Source: Ehretia macrophylla (taxonomy: Eukaryota > Streptophyta > Magnoliopsida > Boraginales > Ehretiaceae). Taken from it: a DNA stretch of 64,000 nucleotides. The stretch is from NCBI GenBank assembly GCA_037974665.1, contig CM075783.1:41553712-41617711 (forward strand), given 5' to 3'. Under the pieces are notes generated by a model. The model was not told where the DNA came from and did not search any database. It was given only the letters and a program-made list of their open reading frames with translations. Every line of letters begins with the position of its first letter. The first letter of the stretch is position 1. Shown piece after piece: positions 12,501 to 23,956 of the stretch. The position numbers and the translations under genes are program-made.

Positions 12501-12770
12501 GATCCAAATCTAATATTGCACAATCACCGTAACATGAGTATAAAATATGAGGATCTAAGAGTCGTCCATGTACGACTTTTGTGCAGCCAAGAGATTGCGG
12601 CGTTACGACCATCCATGTCAAAGGCACTGCAAATGCTGGAAAAGAAGGATGAACATCTCCCTCCACCTACCAACCCTCCTTTTATAGATGAGAACTCATC
12701 TTACCCCCTCATCTCTAGCAATTTTGATTCTGTTGCTACTATCTCTCAGAGTATTTTCTATCCAATGTGA
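9517..12770 (+). pseudogene. Cysteine-rich receptor-like kinase, arm A copy (degraded)
   Basis: This copy is homologous exon by exon to the intact kinase at 31123-34401. Exons lie at about 9517-10277, 10396-10509, 10747-10886, 11091-11300, about 11425-11652, 11736-11889 and 12459-12770. Two DUF26/Gnk2 domains with C-X8-C-X2-C are kept ([13 protein letters not shown] and CWRTLNVNSCRSC), as are HRDIKASN and DFG. Defects relative to the twin are several. One extra T early in exon 1 shifts the signal peptide, although a start at 9470 restores the downstream frame. The exon 2 donor GT is GA. Exon 4 has lost one base in the LLGC region. The exon 5 acceptor CAG reads CTG. Exon 5 has a stop at 11608-11610 where the twin has Gln. 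The first glycine of the nucleotide loop is Arg. A full kinase cannot be made; a secreted DUF26 fragment is conceivable. Confidence 0.9.
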
Positions 12771-13070
12771 CATTCAAGAACTGACACGAAGAAATAAAAG
12801 TGTATAAATAAGGGCGAGTTGAGGACATTTCTTCAGCGAGGGCTAAAAATACCTATTGAGAATATTACTATTATTTAATTGTTTTGCGCCTAAAGAAAAA
12901 GAAAACGCAAAGCATAAGGTATTCACATTTTCCCAATGACATTGAAAATTGAAGTTATCAAAATGAAACTTGTGATTGATAAACATGATCGGCTGCATAC
13001 AACATTCTATTCTGTATATAATTCAACAAGCCACCCTCTGGAATGCAAGCAACCCATTAGTTTAACCTCA

Positions 13071-13685
13071 TTACTGAGATGGTTTTCTTGTCCTCGAGTC
13101 TGAGACGGCAACAGCATCCTTCGTAGCCTCATCATACTCGACGGCTAAAGCTTTAATTTCAGGAGCATCAACATGGAAGTGTTCCACCTTATATAAGCAA
13201 CCCTTTTGAACTCTTTGTGCGGCATGGAGTCTTTTGGGCAAGGAGTGATTAGGGTCACCTTTCTCGAGCATTTCAATGGCGACTTGAAGATGTGCAAGAG
13301 TTGTATCTCTGGTTTTATTGCAAGCCCTCATGATTTCTCCTTTACGCATTTCTGGGAGTGATTCTGGAAATTTATTGGGAATTTCAGCAATGGCTGCCTT
13401 CATTTTGTTAAATTGGACATCTAGAATACCATTAAGAGCTTTAGTCATTTCAAGCTTCCATGGATCTTGTCCAGGCTCGTCGCTGATGGGTATGAGGCTG
13501 GTGATATTGGGTTTGCCTTCAGGTTCGAGGTGGAGAGGTGTGCTCACGCGTACGGTTCTCACAGGTAAAGGGTATTCATGTTTGTCTTCAGCAAATGCAT
13601 GGCTCGCAAAGAGGACCACCACCATCACGGCCACTACTGCCACACCACCACCACCACCACCACCATTGTTTTTCATTAATGCCAT
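13071..13685 (-). CDS. Secreted PMEI-like protein, arm A copy
   Basis: Single-exon gene of 204 residues. A poly-glycine run (7 Gly) precedes a hydrophobic segment ending in ASHAFAED, which fits a signal peptide. The mature part is mainly helical, with a C-X(about 40)-C pair (RACNKTRDT and QKGCLYKVEHF) placed like the second disulfide of plant invertase/pectin-methylesterase inhibitors. The first pair of cysteines of that family is absent. Likely role: an extracellular protein, possibly an inhibitor at the cell wall. That is an inference from fold features only, since I do not recognise a named gene. It is about 96% identical by eye to the copy at 30200-30811. It faces the CRK pseudogene tail to tail with 300 bp between stops. 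A TATA box lies at 13784-13799. Confidence 0.8.
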   Translation of the reverse strand: MALMKNNGGGGGGGVAVVAVMVVVLFASHAFAEDKHEYPLPVRTVRVSTPLHLEPEGKPNITSLIPISDEPGQDPWKLEMTKALNGILDVQFNKMKAAIAEIPNKFPESLPEMRKGEIMRACNKTRDTTLAHLQVAIEMLEKGDPNHSLPKRLHAAQRVQKGCLYKVEHFHVDAPEIKALAVEYDEATKDAVAVSDSRTRKPSQ

Positions 13686-13783
13686 TTTCAGAAATTTTAT
13701 TTTTTATTTTTTATTACTCCCTCGCTATCACCTCCGTGAAGGCTTAAAGATAACGAGTGGGTATAATTGTGTTAATATTGAGC

Positions 13784-13799
13784 TTTATATATATATAAG
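13784..13799 (-). promoter_or_regulatory. TATA box of the PMEI-like gene (arm A)
   Basis: A perfect TTATATATATATAAAG-type stretch lies about 100 bp upstream of the start codon and is conserved at the matching position in arm B. Confidence 0.6.
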
Positions 13800-14190
13800 A
13801 GATATCAACAAATGGTCAACGCTATCTCCACCTCTCCACCTCTCAATTAATTAATTTATTCAAACTTACATTGAAAATTTCTTTGGTTTGGAGCAACTTT
13901 AGCATCTAATTTTATGTTAATCCGACTTTTAAGCTTTCCATTCAACTTCACTACTATAGTCCACAACGCTCTTTATCTTTATTTTAGTTTATTAAGTCAA
14001 TTTATAGGTCCTCATATTTTTATTATAGTTTAATTAATTTTATAGCTCCAATATTAGAACTTTTGAATCATAATTAGAATTAATACAATGGTCCTCATGG
14101 GGTCTCATTTCTTCTCACGAGTCTTGGCTTCATTTCGCCCACCACATATAATAAATCTGTTTGAGTGACATCTTGAAAATCCTCAGGCCC

Positions 14191-14633
14191 TAAATCTGTC
14201 AAACTCTGGGTTTTTAAATCGTCTACGTTAGTACACTTTTGCTTGCTTAGTAAAAAAAAAGGGAAAAAGGAAGTTCTTTATCAAGTAGCTTGCGAGCTTA
14301 GTTTATGTAATCTTCATGCAAAATAGCTTATACATTCCATCATGCGTTATATCAAGTCCAGATCCATTCTTTTTTAATTGAAACTCTAGATCTCTTAATT
14401 GTAAAGCAAATAAACTAGATATATCACATAAATATGGATCGTTTCAAATTATGACAAAGTTAATGAAAGCTATTTATAGGATCCCTAACTTGTGGCTCAA
14501 GTTAATTAGATATATTGTCACATGAGCTCAAATTGATTTAAACCTAATTTACTATATGAAAAATGAGATCTAGGCAAGGCTAGATTTTGGCCACCCCAAA
14601 ACTCAGTGTAGCAAGTGTAATCGAGTAAGGGTT
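14191..14633. other. Intergenic, no feature recognised
   Basis: AT-rich flank between the end of arm A and the Ty3/gypsy insertion. It continues on the other side of that element at 24423. I see no gene or repeat that I can name. Confidence 0.6.
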
Positions 14634-15099
14634 TGTCGAGGTTGGAAATCTCACAGTTGAGGTTGGGGGCTACTTGCGCCGAGCTGAACTCTTCAAGTTG
14701 GCCTCCGAGTTGTACTTTCCTGTTCGGCTACCAGACCTGCACAAGGAAAAGAAGGAAAAGGCGGGGTGATGACCCGAATTTTTCCCTCGGGCGTGCGAAT
14801 GATTAGTAAGTCCGAGCTGCCGTAGTAGCTGAGAGCATTTAATGAGCAGTCCCTCCCAAAATGAAGAGGGCGGAGCTCTATTTATACTAAATTCAGGTCT
14901 GACAGTATTTAATGCGGTGCAGCTTTATATCCCATCAACGCTTTATGTCCCATCGGAACGACTGGCACTGAGGTCGGGGTTTTCCGGGGTCGGATCAGTA
15001 TTCGGGTTGGGCATTTAGCTGAATGCGCTGGGCTCGGCTCAAATTAGCCCGTCTCAGCTCGGCGTGGGTAACTCACCTCAGCTCGGTGACCCCTCATCA
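14634..15099 (-). repeat. 3' LTR of the Tat element
   Basis: It begins TGTCGAGGTTGG and ends CCCTCATCA on the plus strand, and matches 23957-24422. The pyrimidine stretch ATCCTCCCCCTCCCC directly to its right (15100-15114) is the complement of a polypurine tract, which fixes this as the 3' LTR. A TATA-like ctatttata lies near 14878. Confidence 0.93.
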
Positions 15100-15524
15100 A
15101 TCCTCCCCCTCCCCAAGTCGAGATCGAGGGGGTGAGATCTAGAATTGGGAGTTTTTCCCGAGCTCGAGGTGCCCGACCCTGACAGAGTAGGGATGGCCAC
15201 ATCAGCGGTGCATGCCCTTCAGATGGCTGACACGTTACCTGGCGGCTCTGACAGGACGCGACGTTTGGGCTTCCCGAGGCGATTTTCAGAAGCGTCTATA
15301 AATAGGGCTTTGACATTCGAGATTCATTTCATATTTCGCTTTCAACCTTCAAGAGCTTTAGGTCGGACACTAGAGCGGTCGGACGCATTTAGCTCAGAAA
15401 GAACCTTCTCGAGATTTTCAACTCGGAGCCAGCTTGGTCGGTTGCATTCCGCAGTCAAGAGCAGTAGGTACGTCCCGACTCCCTTTAGTCATTCCTGTAC
15501 ATTTATATTTAGTCTGTAGACAGG

Positions 15525-17860
15525 ATGGGGAGGTCGGAGTCGGAAGATTCCCAGGCTATGGAAGTAAGGTCCTACAGTGGAGATGAGAGCCCGTCGAGCT
15601 CGGAATCTACCTCAAATAGGGACCATGGTGGGGAGAGCACCAGTTCGTCTTCAGGGTCAGCTCGGAAATCTGGGCCCCGGGAGAGCGATAATGATTGCCA
15701 GGTTATTGGGGTCAGATTGGCGCAAGAGGAGGCCAAGGCGGATCCTTTGGCCGACCTGGGAGACTTGGGAGATAGGGAGGATGACGAGCCACTGAACTAG
15801 TTGGAGGGGGTCGAGATACCACATGAGTACTTAGTCGGAGTTTCCGCATTGGAGCCGATTGAAGTGGTCTCGGTTAGGGCAGTCCGACCACGGAGTTCAA
15901 TTACAGCCAGTGGTTCGTCGGTTCGGGGGAAGAGGATAGAGCAGCTATTCGCTTGTTGTAAGTGCGAGTGTCATTTTACCATCGAGATGGCTAACGCTCG
16001 GCTGAGAGACTAGTCGGTGGACTGACACCACAAACTGAAGGTCCCAGGTCGGAATGAATTTGCCTGCTATCCTCCGCCCGATCACTTTACTATTTATGAC
16101 CTCGCCTTCGATGTCGTCCGGCTTCCACTTCCCAGCTTCATCGTCGGCATTTTGAATTACTTTGAGCTTAGCCCGGGTCAGATGTCACCAAATGGTTGGG
16201 CCATAATGGTGGCATTCTACGTGTTCTGCCTTGAAAGGAAGATAGAGCCGACCTTGCGTCGCTTCAGGCAGTTTTTCATTTGCAAGCCCAACCCGAAACA
16301 GCTAGGCTGGTTCTACTTCGCAGCTCAGGTCAACAACACCATATTCACCAAGTGGCACTCCTCTAACAAGGGCTGGCACAACGACTACTATTGGGTCTAG
16401 TCGGTCGTGAACCCAGGGTGCAGGATGGATTGGAATCTTTCCTTAAAAAAGACTTTGAATGACGACCCCAAGCTTTCAGAAGAGGAACTCGCCAAGGTCA
16501 GGGTGTTGAGGCCCGAGCCGGGTATGCTGATCGACATCGATAGTGTCCTCAGGTGGGACATGATCTGGAAATCCAAGTTATTCGGGAGAGAACCCGACCT
16601 GAGCAAGGAGCACCCCCACTTACTTCCCGAGCTCGAAGAGAATGCTCATTCCGACTCAGAAGAGGGTTAGTTCGCTGGATCAATGCCCAACCTCTTCGTC
16701 TCCTTGTTTGTCGTTGCTCTTCTCGATTCGGACTTGGCCATTTTTCACCTCTTTTTTCCTTTGTTTTTGCAGGCATGGCAGATATGGTAAAGCTCGCGTA
16801 CATCCAGAGAAGGAGAAAGCCCGACGCCAGCGGCGAAGCCTCGGCTCGGTCCGGCTTGGGCTCCGTCCCTCAGGAGCAGAGGCAGCGGTCTGGGGGCCAT
16901 GTGCGGGAGGTTGGTGCCGAGGTCTCGTCGGGGTCTCCTTTGCCCAAAAGACCGAGTTCGGGTGTGGCGATCCCCTAGCGCTCAGCATCCCGTCCTGACA
17001 ACAGGAAGTGGTCCTGGCCCTAGTACTCCGGGAAGGGCAAGGCCTCGGAAGTAAGCCCTCCCAATAGGGATTTTGTGGAGGCTGCTAAGGTCGCCCGTGA
17101 TCCCAAGTTGGCGTCGGTCCCGGCGGAGTAGCTTTCTCTCGACCTGAGGATGGCCATAGTCACGGTAAGGCATATCTGGACGTGCTGACATGGTCTCTTT
17201 TGTTGATTATTTTGACTGACCACTTTGCTACCTTCCGCGCAGGCCGAGTCCCACATCCTTACAGCACCTGCCCTACTTGCCCGGGCCCAGACTTACTGTG
17301 TCGAGCTCGAGCAGCGATACACAGATTCCCGAGCCGAGCTGGAGGCCATTAGGGTGGATGTGGCCCAAAGACAAAAAACGGATGCGACAGAGATCGCTCG
17401 GCTAAAGAAGAAGCTCGAGGCTGAGAAGTCCCGGCGCGAGGCCGCGGCCGCGGATGTCGAGCGCTTTAGGAAGGATAAGCGCGCGGCCGAGGCGAAGCTT
17501 AAGGACCTCTTGGATCAGATTGGCCCACGAGGGGAGAAGGCAGTGGAAGCCTTTAAGTCCAGCCAAAAGGCTGTGGACTGGCTAGCCACGGAGGGTAGGG
17601 CGATAACCCAATACGCCGAGTTGGAATACTATTTTAGAGGCCAAGTTGCAGCTCGTGAGAGAGCGAAGACCTTTCTCCCTGCCATCAAGAACGATTATAT
17701 CGATATCTTGGAGGCTCCGCCCCAGGAATTCTGGGAGATTCCTGAGCTACCGGCCGACCTAACGTCCCAGGCCAAGGAGGTAATAGAATTTGTCCAGAAG
17801 GGTATGGACCAGGTTGGTGACGTAACCAAGGCCACCACCTCCACCGCTGCTCCTAAGTAA
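15525..17860 (+). mobile_element. Antisense gene of the Tat element (aORF)
   Basis: A coding region on the strand opposite to gag-pol. It starts with a serine-rich acidic stretch (MGRSESEDS). Next comes a domain typical of plant 'putative gypsy type transposon' proteins (LSPGQMSPNGWAIMVAFYVF, about 16165). It ends in a long charged coiled coil rich in Ala, Glu, Lys and Arg (17225-17860, 211 residues open). Two gaps with GT...AG borders (near 16667-16772 and 17166-17241) look like introns. Such extra antisense frames are known in the Tat lineage; their function is unknown. About three or four breaks are visible. The G+C content is much higher than that of the host DNA around it. Confidence 0.8.
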
Positions 17861-18687
17861 TTCTTGTAATCGCCCAGGTCGGGCTTTGTAATTTCGCTCG
17901 AGTTGGGCTTTGTAATCTTTGCCTTTTCAAGTTTAATAAAATGGTTGTTTTGCGTTTTATTTGAGTTTGTACGATTGTACTTTTCTCTTCGCAACTTTCT
18001 CAAGTAAGTGGGGTCAGACTAATTTTAAATAGGCCTTTCAAACTTAATAAAATATAGGGAACCGAGCTGGACGCGATTATTGATTTATCATCCTAATCCG
18101 AGCTGGTTAACTGGGTAACTATATAATTGTCGTCGATCTGGACTCGTCAGTCCGATTTAAAATTGGTCAAACTAATGTTGACAAATGTTGAGATCGAGTT
18201 TGGACCCCAAACTAACATACCGACCTGAAGTCGGATTATACCGAGTTGGAACTCAATCCGAATTGGCAAAACTAATCAAACTATTATCAGTTATGACCGA
18301 GCTGGAACCTTGGCCGAGCTGGTTTACTTGACCATTAGTTCGTGATTAAGCGTGGCCACCGCGTTAATCCGAGTTGGTAGTAGCTTTGTAGCTGAGGCAA
18401 TTTGGGCCCAGGTCGAGCGTTGCGCTGATTTGGTTGCTTGATCCCAGATCGGGCGTTGCAACGGTTTACAAAATGTATTGTATTGAATTTGTACATGAAG
18501 TACTTGGGCTCGGGATCCGATTACAAGCAATGTTTTGGCTCGAGGCCTTAACAAAAGATTTCAGCTCGGGGCTATTACAAATGATTTCGGCTCGGGGCCA
18601 CTAGACAAAATACCGCTTCAGGTGTTCTGAGTGTCATGCATTCTTCAATAGTTTCTCGCTCTTGTCGCGGAGGTAGAAGGTCTCGGG
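17861..18687. other. Spacer between antisense gene and integrase in the Tat element
   Basis: No coding signal. Repeated short motifs of the cgagctgg/tcgagttgg type are scattered throughout, which suggests degenerate internal repeats of the element. Confidence 0.6.
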
Positions 18688-20046
18688 TCAGACTTCTTTC
18701 ACGACTTCATAGGGTCCCTCCCAGGTCGGGGAGAGCTTGTTACCGGAGCGCGACAAAAAGATGGCCTTTCTGAGTACAAGGTCGCCAACCTTAATAGGCT
18801 TAGGCTTGACCTGTTTGGCAAAGGCTCTTTGTATGACAGCTTTGCTGGCCAGCATTCTGATTTGAGATTTAGCTCGGAGCTCTTCAGCGAGGTCGAGCTC
18901 TTCACGGATCCGTGCTCCGTTTATTTCTGGATCATGGTGGAGGTTTCTACTGGTCGGAGACCCGATCTCTACTGGCAGCACCGCTTGAGTGCCGAAGGTC
19001 AGTTCGAAAAGCGATTCTCCCGTTGCCGCGCTGGTGTTGGTCCGCTGAGCCCACAACACCTCGGGAAGAATTGATGCCCATTGGCCCTCCTCTTCCTCCA
19101 GCTTGGTTTTCAGGCCCTGCAAAATGATTTGGTTAGTCCTTTCAACTTGGCCATTACTTTGAGGGTGAACAATAGATGAGAATCTGAGGTTGATCCCGAT
19201 CTCAACACATTTGCCTCGAAAGTATGCACTGTCGAATTGCTTGCCGTGGTCAGTAATGATGACCTTTGGCACCCCAAATCGGCAAATGATATTTTTCCAT
19301 ACGAAATCCCAGGTTGTCTTTTCTGTTATTCTAGCAACACCTTCAGCCTTGGGCCATTTGGTGAAGTAATCTACAGCTACGAAGGCGTGCTTCTTTTGGC
19401 CGACACCGGTCGGCAATGGGCCGATGATGTGTAGACCCCACTGATAGAATGACCATGGGCTTATCATCACTGTGAGGTCTACAGCAGGCTTCCTCTGTAC
19501 ATTGGCGAACCTCTGGCAGGTGTCGCACTCTTTTACATACTCTTTGGCATCTTGCTCTAAGGTTGGCCAGAAATAGCCTTGCCTCAATGCCTTCCGAGCC
19601 AGAGCTTTGCCTCCCAAGTGGTTTTCACATACCCCTTCATGAATCTCTCGGAGTACATAGTTTCCCTCTTCGGGTCCAACACATTTCAAGATAGGCCAAG
19701 TGTAGGCTCTCTTATAGAGTTGCCCGGCAATTATGACAAACCTTGAGGCCTGTTTCATGAGTTTCCAAGCTGCTTTTTCATCCTCTGGGGTCATACCGCC
19801 CTCCAAGTAGTCCACGATTGGTTTGGTCCAATCTGGGCTTAGATTGAGCTCGGCTACGACTTGCACCTCCAACTGAATACTAGGTTCGGATACTTCTTCC
19901 ACATGGACCAAGGCAGGTCGGCTCTCACCCAAGGCCAACCTAGACAGGGCATCAGCCTTCATATTCTCTTCCCTAGGAATCTGCTGTATCGTGAACCTTC
20001 TGAGCCCTGAGGTCAAATCCTTGACTCTGTTGAGGTAGGCCAGCAT
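18688..20046 (-). mobile_element. Integrase region of the Tat element
   Basis: 452 open residues. A zinc-binding HHCC-type region comes first (HEGVCENHLGGKALARK, then CDTCQRF). The DDE core follows (VAVDYFTKWPKAEGV, ITDHGKQFDS, and HPQSNGQVERTNQ). A C-terminal region with KVGDLVLRK and SPTWEGPYEVV completes it. This is part of the broken polyprotein. Confidence 0.93.
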
Positions 20047-20079
20047 AGTACTGTCCTTGGCTTCGAACTCTCCCGATAT

Positions 20080-20349
20080 CTAACTAGAAACCAATTGAGA
20101 GTTGGTGCTCAGGTCGACTGTCTGTGCCTCGAGCTGAGCTGCAATTTTCAGTCCTGCAATCACCGCTTCGTATTCTGCTTTATTGTTGGACGCCGGAAAG
20201 GTGAACTTGATGGAGTATTGGTGCTCATGCCGGGTTGGGTCGAGGATGACCACCCCAGCTCCGCTTCCGGACTTCCTTGAGGCCCCATCCACATGGACCT
20301 TCCATACATCCTCCGGGTCATGCTCTGCTCGGCCAGTGCATTCTACCAC
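20080..20349 (-). mobile_element. Archaeal-type RNase H of the Tat element
   Basis: VHVDGASRKSGSGAGVVI and NNKAEYEAVIAGLKIA are the signature of the second RNase H (aRNH) found next to the ordinary one in Tat-lineage elements. It sits between the reverse transcriptase/RNase H block and the integrase, as expected. Confidence 0.88.
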
Positions 20350-20388
20350 AAAGTCCGCGATGGCTTGGGCTTTGATGGCTGTTCTGGG

Positions 20389-22461
20389 CTAGTAGGTGAT
20401 GTCAAATTGACTCAGCTCAACTGCCCATTTCAGTAGCCTGCCCGACGCCTCTGGCTTGTGCATGATGGACTTGAGTGGGGCATCCTTCATGACCTTAACT
20501 GGATGAGCATCAAAGAATGGCTTCAACTTTCTTGCTGCTGTGATGAGTGCGAGGGCGAGTTTTTCCAAGGAGAAGTATCTCACCTCGGCCCCTTGCAAGG
20601 TTTTGCTAACATAATAGACCGGCTTCTGCTCCTTTCCTTCTTCTCGGACTAGTGCCGCCTCCACTGCTGTCCCCGAGCATGCTAAGTATAGTACCAGCTC
20701 CTCCCCCACCTCAGGTCGGGATAACAGGGGTGGCGAAGCTAGATACCTTTTCAGCTGTTGGAAGGCGTTTTGGCATTCCGCAGTCCATTCAAAGTTCTTA
20801 GGATTCCTTAATATTTTGAACAGAGGAGCACACTTGTCAGCCGACCTGGACATGAATCTGCTCAGCGCTGCGACCTTGCCTGCTAACACCTGGACGTCCT
20901 TCACGCAGGTCGGCGGCGCCAGGTCAAGTATCGCCTGGACCTTCTCCAGGTTGGCTTCTATTCCGCGGGCTGTGACCATGAAGCCCAGGAATTTGCCTGC
21001 CTTGACGCTGAATGCGCACTTTTCCGGGTTCAGCTTTATCCCAAAGTGCTCCATTACAACGAAAGCTTCAGCTAGGTCGGCTATATGGTCTTTCGCCCTT
21101 CTGCTCTTGACCAACATGTCATCTACATAGATTTTCATATTCCGGCCAATCTGATTTTTGAAGACCTTGTTCACCATCCGAGTGTAGGTAGCTCCAACAT
21201 TCTTGAGGCCAAAAGGCATGACCTTATAGTAGTAGAGTCCTTTATCTGTGGTGAAGGCGGTCTTCTCTTTGTCTCCGGGAGCTATCTTGATTTGATTATA
21301 GCATTTGAAGGCATCCATGAAAGAGAGTAGCTCGAATCCGGAGGTGGCGTCCACCATCTGATCGATCCGTGGTAGGGGAAAGCAGTCCTTAGGGCAGGCT
21401 TTGTTGAGGTTGGTGAAGTCAATACACAGTCTCCATCCACCTGAGGACTTAGTCACCAGCACCACATTGGACAACCAGGTTGGGTACTGTATTTCCTTTA
21501 TGTGGCCGGCGTCCACTAACTTGTCCACCTCTTCTGCTATGATTTGTTGCTTATCATAATGGAAGTGCCTGCGCTTTTGCTTTACCGGATAGTGATTTGG
21601 GTCGGCATTCAGGTGATGCTCAATTACATCCGGGTCAATACCTGTCATATCAGAGGCAGACCAGGCAAATATGTGTTCATTCTTTAAAAGAAATTGGCTT
21701 ATACCTTTCTTGAGGTTGGCAGAGAGTTCAATCCCAATCTTTGCTCTCTTGGTTTCATCAGAGAGCTCCACCTCCTGAAGGTCTTCAACTGGGCTTCCTC
21801 TCTTAGCATCTTTCTTTTCTTCGGGCAGATCTGGTCCCCAGCCGACCTGATATTTGGGTCGGAGTGAGTTTTCATAACATTCCCGAGCTGAGAGCTGGGC
21901 TCCGCGAATGGTGGTCGTGCCGACCGGGGTCGGGAATTTTAGGGCCTGGTGGTAAGTTGAGGGGACGGCCCTGAAGTGGTTGAGTGCCACCCGACCTAAG
22001 ATCCCATTGTAAGTGGAGTTACAATCTATCACAATGAAGTTGGCTTGCATCGACACCCACTTATCCCCATCTTCCAACTTCAGCAGAAGGTTGATGACCC
22101 CTTCGGCTCGGTGGGATTGCCCGGTGAAACTAGCTAAAGTACCCCTCAATGGCCTGAGTCGTCTCCTGTCCAACCCCATTTGCTCAAAAGCGCTGAGGAA
22201 TAAGACTTCTGTCGAGCTTCTGGTGTCCACTATCAACCTCTTGATGGTGAAGTTGGCTATTTCAGCGCTGATCATCAGTGGGTCGTCATGGGGCAATATC
22301 ACCCCCTCCAAGTCTTCCGAGGAGAAGGTGAGCTCCTGCATCTCCGAGGCCGGTCCCCGCACTGGTCCATACTCCCTCCCAGCCCGAACATAACCCTTCC
22401 TGCCTGCCGAGGTCTCCCCTCTTGACACCAATCCTCCTGCAATGATCTTAATCTCAACCAA
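20389..22461 (-). mobile_element. Protease, reverse transcriptase and RNase H of the Tat element
   Basis: 690 open residues. A retroviral-type aspartic protease region lies near the start (FTIKRLIVDT). The reverse transcriptase follows (GGWRLCIDFTNLNKACPKD, MPFGLKN, and the YVDDML catalytic box). The attached RNase H comes last (KPVYYVSKTLQGAEVRY). It reads leftwards into the second RNase H and integrase. Confidence 0.94.
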
Positions 22462-22476
22462 ACGTTCGCCCCTAGA

Positions 22477-23888
22477 CTAGCGCCTGTGTGGACTCCTATC
22501 TCTATCTCTTTGATAGGGATTCCGGGTCGGCTGTGGATCTACATACCTCCGGAGGTGGCCTCGGGCTATTAGTGCCTCAATCTCCTGTTTCAAGTATTTG
22601 CACTCTTCAGTGGTATGGCCGTAGTCCATATGGTAGCGGCAATACTTGGTTCTATTGCGCTTCTCGGGTCGGCCTTTCATCCTCGGAGCTGGAGGCAGGT
22701 GGTTCTGGTGTTGGATCTCTATCAGGATCTGCTCCCTCGTGGTGTTAAGGGGAGTGAACATAGTGAACCGTGGGTTCTGCTTTGGCTGTTGAGGTTGTTT
22801 GCCTCGGTCGTTTTGGACTTTACCCCCAGGTTGGCTCGGGAGGTCTCTCCCTTCTTGCTGGCTTCCTTCTCCTTGTCATCATCCCTATTCGCCTGATGGA
22901 TTTCTTTTGAGTGTATGTACCCTTCTACTCGTACCATCAGCTCGGATACAGTGTCCACGGGGTCAATCGCCAGGGAGGATGTAAAAGGGCCCGACCTGAG
23001 CCCACTCTAGTAAGCCATCAACGCCATGGAGTCCTCCAGGTTGGGAATTCGGAGGGACTCTTCATTGAATCTGGCCGTGTAAGCCCTCAAACTTTCCCCT
23101 CTATGCTGCTTTACCAGCAGCAATGTAGAAGTATGGCGGGTGGCGCGCCGGCTCCCCGCGAAGCGGGACAGGAAAGCCTCAGCCAGCTGGTAGAAACTTG
23201 CAATTAAACCGGGACGAAGTTTTTGGAACCAATCCAAGGCATTGCCAAGTAGGGTGGTCGGGAATGTCTTCGCCTTTATGAGATCTGGCATGTCATGCAG
23301 AGTCATGTGGTGATCAAAATTGAGTAGGTGGCTGGCTGGGTCTCCATCTCCGTTGTAGACGGCCAGGTTAGGCATACGGTTTCCGGTGGGTAGTGGCGTG
23401 GCCAGTACCTCGCGGGAGAGTGGGCTTACGCCGAGCTGATTGATGACCTTGGCTATGGCAGCAGCGGTCTTAGCCTGCTCAGGATCGGCTTGAGCTGCCC
23501 TTTTACCTCTCACCGCGTCGGGTCTCACCACCGGCTCTAGGAAGCCCTCCTCGTCCTGCGTCTGTTTTCGCCTTGATTCTGGGATGTGGAATTGCGGATG
23601 CGAGGGCCGCGGCATAGCTTCTTGCGGAGCCAAGGGGCCCCTAGCTAGCCGGGCTACCTGCTCCTTAAGTTCCTCGAACATCCTCAGTATCATTCTTATC
23701 TCCAGTGACAGGCTAGAGTTGAGGTCTCCTTCTGTTGTGGGGTTGGTTTGAGTAGCTAAGTGTATACGTTGGCTTGTTCCAATGTCGGTTTGGGTTGGGT
23801 TTTGGCTAGACACCTGCGTGGTTTCGAGGTCCCCTTCCGGGTTGGGCGAATCCTCTACCGGTGTGTTGTGCCTTCTAGTTTGCACCAT
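22477..23888 (-). mobile_element. Gag region of the Tat element
   Basis: It starts MVQTRRHNTPVEDSPNPEG and runs through the retrotransposon gag domain (LDWFQKLRPGLIASFYQLAE, HRGESLRAYTARFNEE). It ends with a zinc-knuckle-like CRYHMDYGHTTEEC and an arginine-rich tail. It is split over more than one frame, so it is broken. Confidence 0.9.
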
Positions 23889-23937
23889 AAAGGTTTCTCA
23901 ATGAGTGGTGAAGAGAGTGATAAAAGAACTCGTCTTT

Positions 23938-23953
23938 CCCACAGACGGCGCCA
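23938..23953 (-). other. Primer-binding site of the Tat element
   Basis: Reads TGGCGCCGTCTGTGGG on the minus strand, three bases inside the 5' LTR. A TGGCGCC start is usual for Tat and Athila elements. Confidence 0.85.
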
Positions 23954-23956
23954 AAC

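Larger units (their letters stand above)
5165..14190 (+). repeat. Arm A of a large inverted duplication (partner 29770-36040)
   Basis: Reading this interval forward matches the reverse complement of 29770-36040 over the flanks, the whole CRK locus including introns, the PMEI-like gene and its promoter. The left match starts near the motif ggacggtgacacac and the right end near the motif ccccatgaggacca. Arm A is longer because it has gained mobile DNA: 5298-5724, most of 6000-8110, and 8319-9086. The two arms are separated by about 15.6 kb. Confidence 0.9.

Noticed and set aside
13318-13854. 178-residue open frame with a poly-His or poly-Pro stretch opposite the PMEI-like gene (also seen at 30115-30564)
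   Set aside because: It is the antisense of the PMEI-like gene. The His/Pro runs come from the GGT repeat. The sense frame has a signal peptide and family features, the antisense does not.
16549-17256. Several minus-strand open frames of 70-100 codons
   Set aside because: They lie opposite the G+C-rich antisense gene of the Tat element, where stop codons are rare by composition, and have no family features.
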